DNA of 41,575 bases from a virus. Every line of letters begins with the position of its first letter. Within the stretch, counting starts at the first letter, position 1. The notes under the pieces were generated by a model. It was not told the origin of the DNA. It saw only the letters and a list, made by a program, of their open reading frames with translations, and made no database searches. The position numbers and the translations under genes were made by a program. Shown here piece by piece: positions 13,813 to 21,817 of this stretch. The stretch lies in IMG/VR virus record IMGVR_UViG_3300046478_000024, positions 1 through 41,575 of that record, one strand, 5' to 3'.

Positions 13813-14625
13813 CTAAGCGGCGTCGCGCTCACGCGCATAGGCGGCCTGGATGGCCGGATCTTTCGCGGCGCGACGCATCGCCTCCGCGCTGGACAGGGAC
13901 GAATCAGCCTTCTGCAGCTCCTCCGCCTTGGACAGGATCTCCGGCAACCCCGCCGAGCTACGCGGCGGCTGCCCGCCCCGGCCAACCTCGCCGAACACAG
14001 CGGACTTGGAAAGCTGCTCGTTGATCGCGGTCTGTTCCCGCAGGTACTCGTCGTACTCGGCCTTCTCCAGCGTTTCGGAGAACTTCATCAGGCGCATACC
14101 GACAACCTCCGGGTCGCCGAGTTCCGGGAGTTCGCTCTTGGCAAGCTCAATGAACTCCGCTTTCACACGGGCGTCCCGCTCGGCCTTCGCCATCTCCGTT
14201 GCGGAGTCGGCCGCCTTGCGCAGCTCCGCGATCTCCTCGTCCGCCTTCTGGAGGCGTACACGCACAGCCTCGGGGAGATCCGCCTTCTCCAGGTCGTCCG
14301 GGTCATCCTCGACGGCCGGGGCCGGTTTCGCTTTGCCGCCACCCGCCTGCTTCTCCAGCTCGTCCGCCTTCGCCTCGGCCTCCTGAGCCTTGGTGAGGGC
14401 CTCGTCGCGCTCTTTCTCCATCTTCTCCAGGTCGGCCTGGAGATCCTCAACGGTGGCGGGCATGGTGCCGCCTCCTTTCTCCGGCTCGGCCGGATCGGTG
14501 GGTGCATCCTCGGACTTCCACAACAGCTTCCGTCGAGGTTGCGTTGGGCTGCTTGGGTCCCTTGTTGCCGCGCGTTCGACCAGGCTTACGCGTCGCACGC
14601 GGGCATCCGTCACTTGATTAGGCAT
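13813..14625 (-). CDS. scaffold-like coiled-coil protein
   Basis: The 270 residues begin VRRVSLVERAATRDPS, like the start of phage head-maturation proteins. They continue as a long charged coiled coil (VEDLQADLEKMEKERDEALT, then AEEIAEL-type heptads) and end Ala/Lys-rich. The ATG directly follows the stop of the protease-like gene. In phages with an XkdF-type protease, the adjacent coiled-coil protein acts as scaffold during capsid assembly. Confidence 0.7.
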   Translation of the reverse strand: MPNQVTDARVRRVSLVERAATRDPSSPTQPRRKLLWKSEDAPTDPAEPEKGGGTMPATVEDLQADLEKMEKERDEALTKAQEAEAKADELEKQAGGGKAKPAPAVEDDPDDLEKADLPEAVRVRLQKADEEIAELRKAADSATEMAKAERDARVKAEFIELAKSELPELGDPEVVGMRLMKFSETLEKAEYDEYLREQTAINEQLSKSAVFGEVGRGGQPPRSSAGLPEILSKAEELQKADSSLSSAEAMRRAAKDPAIQAAYARERDAA

Positions 14626-15315
14626 CTAGACCTCCACTGGGTGACGGAAACCAAGCCCTTCGAGGCTCAATCCCGTCAGCTTGCCTTCATCGACTTCCTG
14701 CTTTACCAGCGGGTCATCGATCTGCCATGCCTGCACCCATGAGGACTTCGTGACTGGCTCACCGCCCAACACCATGTCCATCGGCGCTATGTAATTCTCG
14801 ATCAGGTCTGCACCGGCGTCCCGGCCACTGTGCTGCACGTCCGGGGAATGCTCTGCCTTCGAGAGCGAGTAGTCCCGCATGAAGCCATGGCATGCCTTCT
14901 CGATCTCTGCCGGGGCGAAGATGTCGCCTTGGCTATCTTCGAGCCCCGGCTCTAGGACGACACCATAAAACTTGCCCTCGACATCGCTCTTACGCAGCGG
15001 GCAGGTATAGGCGACCTCCGCCTTCTCCATCGGCTCCTCCTTGTCGTCCTCCAGCGGGTTCGGCGCACCCAGCTCCTTCGCACGACGAGCGATCAGGGCC
15101 TTCGCTGCGGCCGTGTCACCGTGCCCTGAGCGGGCCAGCACGGCCGCAGGATGCAGATCCGCAGCGCTCGCTATGGGGTAGCTGCCTCCCGGCAACGCAT
15201 GGCCCTGACGGGCAAGAGAGCGGCGCTCAGCGGCCGTGAAATCACGCTTGTAGATCGCCTCCTCCGACTTGAACAACTCGTCGGTGGCAGATTTGTTCAG
15301 CCAGGACACACTCAC
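14626..15315 (-). CDS. XkdF-like prohead protease
   Basis: A GTG start at 15315 overlaps the portal stop (GTGA). Residues 1-95 contain a helical module, RDFTAAERRSLARQGHALPG followed by GSYPIASAADLHPAA and IARRAKELGAPNPL, seen at the ends of many phage head proteins. Residues about 100-229 match the XkdF family: KFYGVVLEPGLEDSQGDIFA, EKACHGFMRDY, AEHSPDVQHS, SWVQAWQIDDPLVKQEVDEG, KLTGLSLEGLG. The family is a putative serine protease acting on the prohead. Ser in 'LTGLSLEG' and His in 'AEHSPD' are candidate catalytic residues by analogy. Confidence 0.78.
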   Translation of the reverse strand: MSVSWLNKSATDELFKSEEAIYKRDFTAAERRSLARQGHALPGGSYPIASAADLHPAAVLARSGHGDTAAAKALIARRAKELGAPNPLEDDKEEPMEKAEVAYTCPLRKSDVEGKFYGVVLEPGLEDSQGDIFAPAEIEKACHGFMRDYSLSKAEHSPDVQHSGRDAGADLIENYIAPMDMVLGGEPVTKSSWVQAWQIDDPLVKQEVDEGKLTGLSLEGLGFRHPVEV

Positions 15316-18300
15316 TCCTCCTCTGTCTGGACAACAGGCTCAAAGCCGACGCTGCACTGCGGGTGATCGGCCTTCGGGGCGTCCGCGACAGGCATGAGCT
15401 CGCCGTCACGCTCCGCACACCCCGAGTTCGAGTCACCGTCACCGTACATCCCATGACGCACCCGAATCGCGGTGACGTGCGGGCTCGCCGTATAGGCGTT
15501 CAGGCACGCGGCGCGCTGCATGTCGTTCGTCTGGTCCGCGCTGATAAGCCGCGACCGGTAGGGCGCACCGGCCCGTGTGAACCGTCCGGCAGGCACGGCG
15601 CGCCGGATGCGTGCAGCGACGAGCGCGGGTGTCTCCCGACGGTCGCGTCCTTCCTCGATCGAACGCACCAGGGATGCTCTGACCTGCGGCTCGATGTCAC
15701 GGGCACTCATGTGCATCGCTTCGGTCTTACGCAGGCTATCCCCGGTCGTCATGTCCAGGCCCATCTGGTCGGTCAGGGTGCGCTCGGTGTCGCGCTTCAC
15801 GCGCTCCCGGTGGTTCTCCAGCAACGGGGCGAGACGCTGGCGTGTCCAGTCCGCGACTTTCACGACACGCAGCGTCGCGGCGGCGAGAGAGCGGATCTCA
15901 CGCTTGCTGTTCGGCAGCGTCTCCGGTGCCGTAGCGAGATAGGCGCTCGATGCGCGCGCACCCAGCTCGTGCAGCGCGCCTGTGATCTCACGGTCGAACT
16001 GGCCCGCGAGCACCAGGGCACGATCCGCTAGCGCGCGGGCGACCTCGACGACCCCTTCGGCCTTCTGGAGCTTCGCTTTTTCGCCTTCGCCCGGCTTCGG
16101 CTTCGCAGACTCCGCAGCCTTAGCCTTCTGCGGAGGGAAAGTGAAGTTAGAGCCGAGCCCTGCTGCCTCGAACATCTGTTTGAGGAACGCCGGGTCTTTC
16201 GGCAATTCCAGCCCGGCACCAGCGAGACTCCCGAGGAACAACCCGACCTTTTCCAGGTCGATCCTGCCGGCCGTCGTGGCAACGATTTTCGGGGGGTCCG
16301 TCGTCTTCACCCCGTTCAGCTTCAACAGCCTCGGGATCGCATACCGGTTCATCGGCTTGAGGATCTGTTCGATCATGGCATCCACAGCCATCCCGAACAG
16401 CTCGCTCTTGACATCCACCATCGCGTAGGAGCCCAGGCCGTCCTGCCCCAGCAGCATGAAGTCAGCCGCAACGCTCGCGGCGATCCTCTGCTCGTAGCGA
16501 CGAATCACCTTGTCAAGGTCGAACTGGCGGGACCCCGCAGCAGACATCAGGCCGATATCCCACTCAGCGGACGGGTAGACGATGCCCTCGTCCTCGTCAC
16601 GGTGGATCGTGGTGACGAGTTCACGGACCGTGTTGTACAGGTCCGCGTTCTCCGCCGAATAGAGATCGACGTTCGGCGGCGGCTTCGCGTACGGGATACC
16701 CGCAAGGTCCCGTGCGGCGCCGGTCGCCTCGATGTCCTGCAAGCCACGCATACGAAAATAGCTCGTCCACGCGCGACGCAAAATACTGAAACCCTCTGGC
16801 GAATTACGGACCCTGCGGTTGCGGATCAGCACGCCCTTCGTGATCGGGATCGCGTGCTGCTCGCCATGCCAATCAAGCTGGATCAGCGCCCGCAGCGAGC
16901 TGTACCCGTCAAAGTCCCAACGCAAGGTCGTTTCCTGTGCACGCAACGGCAGCTTGCGCCACCCCACGAGACCGTCGTCGTAGACGCTCGACGCGGGGTG
17001 CTGAGGTTCTTCGGTCGAGGGGGTGTCCTCGGACATTTCGTCCTGCCCGGGCTGTTCGCCGTTGCGCTTCTTGAACACTTCCTCCATGAACGCGTACCCG
17101 TAGGGCAGGTGCGTGAGCGATTCGCAGACGAAGTCGTCCCAGCCGTGGCTCATATCGTGCATGCAGTTGTGACTCGCGACGCCGTTGGCAAGGTAAGAGT
17201 GAGTGCCCGCGACCTCGCAGTTATAGACGGCGAGATCCTCCGCCTTCGTCTTCTCGATCGCCTTGATGGGGTAGTGGATGTATCCGTTGTGGATAAACGC
17301 CTGATTGCGTCCCCGGCTCTCGAAACCCACTCCCAGCACCCTGCCGAGAGCCGCTCCAAAACCCCCCTGCACCCACAGGTCGAGACGGGGCATGTAGGTC
17401 TTCCCGTATGTCCCTGCAGGGCGCTTAGTGAGACGCGTTAGCGCTCCCACGATCCCAAGCCTCAAGAGCATCACGCGGACCTGCTCAATCAGAACCTCGG
17501 ACACGCTCGTGAAGCAGAACCCTTTAGGGCCAAGGGTACCGTCGCCTCGCCAGTAGCCCACTAGGAAGTTGCGGACCACATCCTCGCTGCCCCGAGTGAT
17601 CCATTCCGGGGCTTCCTTGCCGGGGGCTAGATGTCCGCAAGACGCGAAGAACCTCGCGGCGATCACGGAGTTGAAACGTACGATCCGTGCCCGCGAGTTA
17701 GGCGATGGTGACTCTTTCGCCTCCACGCCGAAGATACTCCTTACGAGGCCCTGCACATCTCTCACGTACGCCTGCTCATCGGGGCCGAATGTGATGAAGA
17801 TGCCGCGCTGATCGGTACAGCCGTCCGCCACGAAGTAGCCGCACAGGCGAGCTAGATCAGGGGACGACTGCACGGCATCCGGCCCCCTTGCGGGCATGCC
17901 CTGTGGAGACCGTACATAGGAGAAGACCTCCTGCCCATCCGGGAGCGCCTCTACAGCCGGGACTGGCTCTAGTAGGAAGTCGCCAACGGCAACGGACTCG
18001 GCGGAGGCCCACTCATAGCGAAGGCCCTCCAGCCGGCGATTGCCGCCCCCCCCACGCGACCCCTCACGGGTCCACCAGTCTGCGGGCCGGCGAGCGATGT
18101 AGAGCGGATGCTCGGCGGTCGCAGTGAGCCTACCGCCAGTACGTCGAAGCTCGTAGATATCGCCGGCATACTGGCGGGCAAGCACTTCCGTCACCCGATG
18201 TGCAGTCCCGTCGTGGCTGACGACTCGGTGGCCTACCCGTAGGGCCTCAATTGGTACCTGACTTCCGTCTGCCAACCGAACCCTGGTACCCGCTGGATGG

Positions 18301-18635
18301 CACTGCTCGACGTGCTTACGCCACCGTGGTTCTCCGCCCTCCACGCTGTACGTCACACGCTGCGCCAACATTTCGATCATGAACAGGAACCCGCCCGCGA
18401 CAGGATCGTTATCCATGAATTCGCGGTAGCGCCACGCGGCGTCGCGGCCTTGGAGTTCGGCAAGAAACTCATCGAAAATCCAGCCGGACCACTGTCGCAG
18501 GCCCGACGTGCCCAGCTCCGCGAACGGCGAGACCTTGCGGGAGCGCGAAACCCCATAGTCGCGGACCGCGATGGGTCGCACGATGCGGACAGCGGTACCG
18601 TCGCCCGTCTGGCTGCTTGCGCGTGGTGGCGGCAT
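15312..18635 (-). CDS. portal protein with intein and C-terminal MuF-type domain
   Basis: The 1107-residue precursor has the order: portal part 1 (residues 1-111), intein (112-490), portal part 2 (491 to about 850) and a MuF-like tail (about 880-1107). Portal text includes REFMDNDPVAGGFLFMIEML before the insertion. After it come PYGYAFMEEVFKKR, WDFDGYSSLRALIQLDWHGE, GVLIRNRRVRNSPEGFSILR and GLQDIEATGAARDLAGIPYA, typical of DUF935/Mu gp29-like portals. The C-terminus has ISADQTNDMQRAACLNAYTA, HGMYGDGDSNSGCAERDGEL and DHPQCSVGFEP, matching MuF minor head proteins with their Cys/His pattern. Fusion of portal and MuF in one chain is unusual but not unique. GAGG precedes the ATG. The spliced product would be 728 residues. 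Confidence 0.85.
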   Translation of the reverse strand: MPPPRASSQTGDGTAVRIVRPIAVRDYGVSRSRKVSPFAELGTSGLRQWSGWIFDEFLAELQGRDAAWRYREFMDNDPVAGGFLFMIEMLAQRVTYSVEGGEPRWRKHVEQCHPAGTRVRLADGSQVPIEALRVGHRVVSHDGTAHRVTEVLARQYAGDIYELRRTGGRLTATAEHPLYIARRPADWWTREGSRGGGGNRRLEGLRYEWASAESVAVGDFLLEPVPAVEALPDGQEVFSYVRSPQGMPARGPDAVQSSPDLARLCGYFVADGCTDQRGIFITFGPDEQAYVRDVQGLVRSIFGVEAKESPSPNSRARIVRFNSVIAARFFASCGHLAPGKEAPEWITRGSEDVVRNFLVGYWRGDGTLGPKGFCFTSVSEVLIEQVRVMLLRLGIVGALTRLTKRPAGTYGKTYMPRLDLWVQGGFGAALGRVLGVGFESRGRNQAFIHNGYIHYPIKAIEKTKAEDLAVYNCEVAGTHSYLANGVASHNCMHDMSHGWDDFVCESLTHLPYGYAFMEEVFKKRNGEQPGQDEMSEDTPSTEEPQHPASSVYDDGLVGWRKLPLRAQETTLRWDFDGYSSLRALIQLDWHGEQHAIPITKGVLIRNRRVRNSPEGFSILRRAWTSYFRMRGLQDIEATGAARDLAGIPYAKPPPNVDLYSAENADLYNTVRELVTTIHRDEDEGIVYPSAEWDIGLMSAAGSRQFDLDKVIRRYEQRIAASVAADFMLLGQDGLGSYAMVDVKSELFGMAVDAMIEQILKPMNRYAIPRLLKLNGVKTTDPPKIVATTAGRIDLEKVGLFLGSLAGAGLELPKDPAFLKQMFEAAGLGSNFTFPPQKAKAAESAKPKPGEGEKAKLQKAEGVVEVARALADRALVLAGQFDREITGALHELGARASSAYLATAPETLPNSKREIRSLAAATLRVVKVADWTRQRLAPLLENHRERVKRDTERTLTDQMGLDMTTGDSLRKTEAMHMSARDIEPQVRASLVRSIEEGRDRRETPALVAARIRRAVPAGRFTRAGAPYRSRLISADQTNDMQRAACLNAYTASPHVTAIRVRHGMYGDGDSNSGCAERDGELMPVADAPKADHPQCSVGFEPVVQTEEE
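17166..18302 (-). other. portal intein, class 1-like, with LAGLIDADG endonuclease
   Basis: The intein covers residues 112-490 of the portal precursor (379 residues). It begins at a Cys in block A (CHPAGTRVRLADGSQVPI). Block B is GGRLTATAEHPLYI with the expected T-x-x-H. The end is VAGTHSYLANGVASHN, and the +1 residue is Cys 491. Two LAGLIDADG-type helices, DLARLCGYFVADG near 260 and FLVGYWRGDG near 357, indicate a homing endonuclease. All residues needed for normal splicing are present. Confidence 0.9.
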
Positions 18636-18680
18636 GCGCCTCGCTTTCTTATGGTAGGCCGCCTGACGCAGCGGGCCGGC

Positions 18681-21356
18681 TTAGTTGGGTCGGCGCCCCC
18701 ACGAGCCACCGCCGGCCCTCACACGCAGCGGAGCCTGCCATGACCCACCACGACGCCTGAGTACCTGCGGAGCAGCGACTTTAGGCGCGACGCGCGTCAT
18801 GAAAAACGCTTGCACAACACTGTCGCCCTGGTCGGTGGAGCGTTTGAGGCGTTTCTTGATGCTCGACTTCTTCTCCACCGCGATCCGCCCGTTCGTGCCT
18901 TCCTCCCAACGTGGCGCGAGCAGGTCGGCAGTCAGCTGCTCGTAAGCCTTCCCGCCAGGGATAGCGAGATCGAACCCGGAGCCCGGCTCAAGCATTTCAC
19001 GAAGATTCCACCATGCCGCCGAACGCGTCCGGTCGAACCCCATCTGTCCCCCACGACTCCGTAGGTCCGTTTTGTTGGAGGCCACGAAGTCCACGACGCC
19101 GATGCCGTTCGCACGAAGCTCGTTCGCCATAGATTCACCCGCGTTCAACGCGTCGATCACGACCCTCGCGCGACGTTCGGGGAACAACGCGAGTCCTTCC
19201 AGCTCTTTCCTCGTGACCGTCGTGTCCAGCCGGTGAGGGCGCAACAGCACAGCCGAGATCACGGGACCGTGGCGCAGCGCGAAACACGAGTGGTCGCCGC
19301 CTTTGCCCGCGATGTCCGCACCGATGATTTCCAGTGGCCCCAACGACTCGTGGACAGGGACAACAAGGCCCTGCTGCGGGTCGAGTTCGAGTTCGTCCCA
19401 TCGGGCGTTCGCTTCGAGCAGATGCTCATGGCGGACAACGGAGTCTTCGCCCTGGCGAGCGAACTCGCCCCGGACATGGTTAGCGAAAATCGCGGAGTCT
19501 TCGCCGTACAGGTCGATGTATTCCTGCACACCGTCCTCGCTGACCTGGCCGGCTGCGAGAGCTTCCTCCAACGTGACATGAACAGCCACATAGCGGCCCC
19601 CGCCGTGTCTGCCTTCGCAGAGATCGTAGAAACGGCCCTCCGGCACGAACGGCGTCGACGTGACGAGCACATAGGCGTTCGCTCGCGTGTCGCGCCCCGC
19701 ACCCAGCAACGCTCCCTGGAGGGCGTCGTAAATGTTGTCCGGGATACTCCAAGCCTCGTCGAAGATGAACAGCAGCTCGTCCGCGTGCGCACCTTCGATC
19801 TTCGCGCTATCCGCGGTCGCGGCGAGAACAACCGACCCATGTTTGAGACGGAGCTGCTTGAGCATCATCTCCTGGTTCGGGATAAACGGCTCACGGCCGA
19901 TCTCACCCCAGTCCAGACGCGTCACCCAACGGGTCCGCAGCTGCCCCCACAGGAACTCGATGAGCTGCCTGTAGACCTTCGCGGTGACGACAACCATCCA
20001 GTCCTCGCCCGCCGCCTCACGAGTCAAAGCAAACCATATTATTGTCCAAGCATTTGACGCCGTGTTATGGGTGGGAATGAAGTCCTCGCCAGCGAGGAAC
20101 AAGTGCGAGGGCGAGTCCACCGCGATGCACCGCGTGAGCTGGCGCCCGAGCGGCGTCATGCCAACGATGGTTCGCCGCGTATGCCGAGAGGCCTGTCCCG
20201 CACGGGGCTGCCAGTCATAACGCTCAAGGCGGTAGGGACAGAAGTCGAAGCGCGCCATGATGCGCCAGCGGCGTCCGACCTCGCGCCCTTCGATCTTGGC
20301 CGCGCTCTCTTTCATGCGAACCACAAGGCCGAGGGAGCGCAGCAACTCGGCGATCCCCTTGGCGAGAAACTCGTTGGTCTGGGTGATCTCGTCGTAGCCG
20401 TGGCCGCGATAGCCATCGGAGTCCCAGAGTCCCTGCACAAGTGCTCGGCGCTGCTCGATTGAGGCGCGAAGATAGATATCGGGGATGTGCTTGTCGTTGA
20501 GCACCCCGAGTTCGCGCAGGCGAGGCCTGAGCCCGTCCTTCCGTCGCGTCGCGGCAGGATCACGAAATCCCATCTCCCAGACGCCACTGGTGCGACGCGG
20601 ATCGCGCCGTAGCGCGGAGGTCTCATAGCCTGCCGCAACGAGTTCCCGCTCCACGTGGGACTTATCCCGCTCGCCAACGGTCAAGCGGGTACTCCCCGAG
20701 TCCCCATCTCCGAGCCAGTAGCCAAAGATGTAGGGGTCGATCGGCAACTCCGCCTCGGGCAAGTCGAGTGGCTTGGTAGTGGGCACGCTCCACCGCCAAT
20801 CTCCACGCCCCGCCGTATGAAGCGTATCCGCAATCCGCTGCGTAGTGACAGTCTTCGTCGCGGACCACCATTCGCGCCAGTCCGTGACGCGAATCGCCTT
20901 GCCGTGGCGGCCAGGCTCGTGAGGACGCTGATAGCAGTCCACCGCGTTCCACAGATGGCCGGCACCCGCCACGATGGCTGCCCCATCCGCGAAGACAACG
21001 TTGTAGGCGTCGCGCCACTGTGGCTCCTCGGCGTAGAGCACCCGACAGGGCTTTCCCTGCTCGTCAAGGATGATGTCGCCCTCCGTGAGCGCCCCCATCG
21101 TGGTCCAGCCGGTAGGCGTCGGGATCGGCGTCTCGACCGCCAAGTCCTTGCCTGCGCCGCGGGGAGCGCGTACCGCGAGCCTGCCGTGCTGCACCAGCGT
21201 CTCCATGTTGCGGAGCTGGTACGGGGCGGGTTCTTCGCCGGGCGCCCACCGGATGCAGTGCTTGACGAAACCCGCGGGGTCGTCGTGAAAGCGGAGCGCC
21301 CCGGTGATCTCGGGCGCGAGGCGTCCTCCCATGATGCTCAAAGCGCTCCCGGTCAC
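18681..21356 (-). CDS. terminase large subunit interrupted by an intein in the P-loop
   Basis: A GTG start at 21356 has an AGGAGG site. The 891-residue precursor carries the packaging ATPase and nuclease. The Walker A motif, RAPRGAGK then TASNAW, is split after Lys 70 by an intein (residues 71-431). After it come SAKIEGAHADELLFIFDEAW (Walker B), VLVTSTPFVPEGRFYDL (coupling motif region), and the nuclease domain with LEIIGADIAGKGGDHSCFAL (first Asp), RARVVIDALNAGESM (second Asp) and a late SSIKKRLKRSTDQGDSVVQA (third acidic residue). The spliced protein would be 530 residues, a normal size. The insertion in the P-loop means no ATPase activity before splicing. Confidence 0.93.
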   Translation of the reverse strand: MTGSALSIMGGRLAPEITGALRFHDDPAGFVKHCIRWAPGEEPAPYQLRNMETLVQHGRLAVRAPRGAGKDLAVETPIPTPTGWTTMGALTEGDIILDEQGKPCRVLYAEEPQWRDAYNVVFADGAAIVAGAGHLWNAVDCYQRPHEPGRHGKAIRVTDWREWWSATKTVTTQRIADTLHTAGRGDWRWSVPTTKPLDLPEAELPIDPYIFGYWLGDGDSGSTRLTVGERDKSHVERELVAAGYETSALRRDPRRTSGVWEMGFRDPAATRRKDGLRPRLRELGVLNDKHIPDIYLRASIEQRRALVQGLWDSDGYRGHGYDEITQTNEFLAKGIAELLRSLGLVVRMKESAAKIEGREVGRRWRIMARFDFCPYRLERYDWQPRAGQASRHTRRTIVGMTPLGRQLTRCIAVDSPSHLFLAGEDFIPTHNTASNAWTIIWFALTREAAGEDWMVVVTAKVYRQLIEFLWGQLRTRWVTRLDWGEIGREPFIPNQEMMLKQLRLKHGSVVLAATADSAKIEGAHADELLFIFDEAWSIPDNIYDALQGALLGAGRDTRANAYVLVTSTPFVPEGRFYDLCEGRHGGGRYVAVHVTLEEALAAGQVSEDGVQEYIDLYGEDSAIFANHVRGEFARQGEDSVVRHEHLLEANARWDELELDPQQGLVVPVHESLGPLEIIGADIAGKGGDHSCFALRHGPVISAVLLRPHRLDTTVTRKELEGLALFPERRARVVIDALNAGESMANELRANGIGVVDFVASNKTDLRSRGGQMGFDRTRSAAWWNLREMLEPGSGFDLAIPGGKAYEQLTADLLAPRWEEGTNGRIAVEKKSSIKKRLKRSTDQGDSVVQAFFMTRVAPKVAAPQVLRRRGGSWQAPLRVRAGGGSWGRRPN
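20064..21146 (-). other. terminase intein, apparent class 3, with LAGLIDADG endonuclease
   Basis: The 361-residue intein starts with Asp (DLAVETPIPTPTGWTTMGAL), not Cys or Ser, so it lacks the usual N-terminal nucleophile. Instead it shows the three scattered residues of class 3 inteins: Trp in block B (GAGHLWNAVD), Cys in block F (LTRCIAVDSPSHLFL) and Thr in block G (GEDFIPTHN). The +1 extein residue is Thr. Endonuclease motifs are YIFGYWLGDGDSG near 209 and ALVQGLWDSDGYRG near 305. Class 3 inteins are linked to phages in earlier work. The residue assignment is from motif reading and should be verified by alignment. Confidence 0.85.
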
Positions 21357-21392
21357 GGGCGATCCTCCTCTGCGTTGCGCGAGATCGGCGAG

Positions 21393-21554
21393 TCAGGACT
21401 GCGGCGGCAGGACGCGTCTAAGCGGCCTACGAGCCTCAGCAGGAGGTTTCCCTACCCGAACGGGCTCCGTCGCCCTGAACAAGGGCTGCTGTGGCTCCCT
21501 CAGCCTTTGGAGGGCTTCGTCGAGACGACGCTGCATGTCCTGGGCCGGGGTCAT
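21393..21554 (-). CDS. small basic phage protein
   Basis: A 53-residue frame begins MTPAQDMQRRLDEALQRLRE and ends RRPLRRVLPPQS. It sits between two genes on the same strand, 14 nt after the upstream stop and just before the terminase ribosome site, with a helical start and a Pro/Arg tail. There is no clear ribosome site, so expression is uncertain. The family was not recognised. Confidence 0.5.
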   Translation of the reverse strand: MTPAQDMQRRLDEALQRLREPQQPLFRATEPVRVGKPPAEARRPLRRVLPPQS

Positions 21555-21568
21555 CGCGTGAGGGGCTA

Positions 21569-21805
21569 CTAGGACTTCGCGCGGCGCCTGCGGGGCGCCC
21601 CGATGGGGAGCTGCGCGTTCGCCTCGGCGTCCAGCTCCTTCTGAAACTGCGCTAGCTCTGCAGGGAACGTCTTCGCCGAGTAGTCAGGCCACTTATCCGG
21701 CGTGATCGTGATGGGAGGGTGCTGGACCTCCTCCAACGTGGTCCCGTCGTCGAGCACCAGGACCGGTTGGACCACCACACGGAGGAGCCTGATTGTCTTC
21801 GCCAT
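21569..21805 (-). CDS. small hypothetical phage protein
   Basis: The 78 residues begin with a beta-rich part (KTIRLLRVVVQPVLVLDDGT, TLEEVQHPPITITPDKW) and end with a charged helix and an Arg/Lys-rich tail. A purine-rich GGAAGGGGA site precedes the ATG. It lies between the fibre gene and the terminase. The 'vv.pv.v.ddg..l......p..i....w' layout is common in small actinophage proteins of unknown role. Confidence 0.65.
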   Translation of the reverse strand: MAKTIRLLRVVVQPVLVLDDGTTLEEVQHPPITITPDKWPDYSAKTFPAELAQFQKELDAEANAQLPIGAPRRRRAKS

Positions 21806-21817
21806 GCCGTCCCCTTC

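Noticed and set aside
17166-18302. Portal gene inactivated by an insertion
   Set aside because: The insertion keeps the frame and has complete intein splice motifs at both ends.
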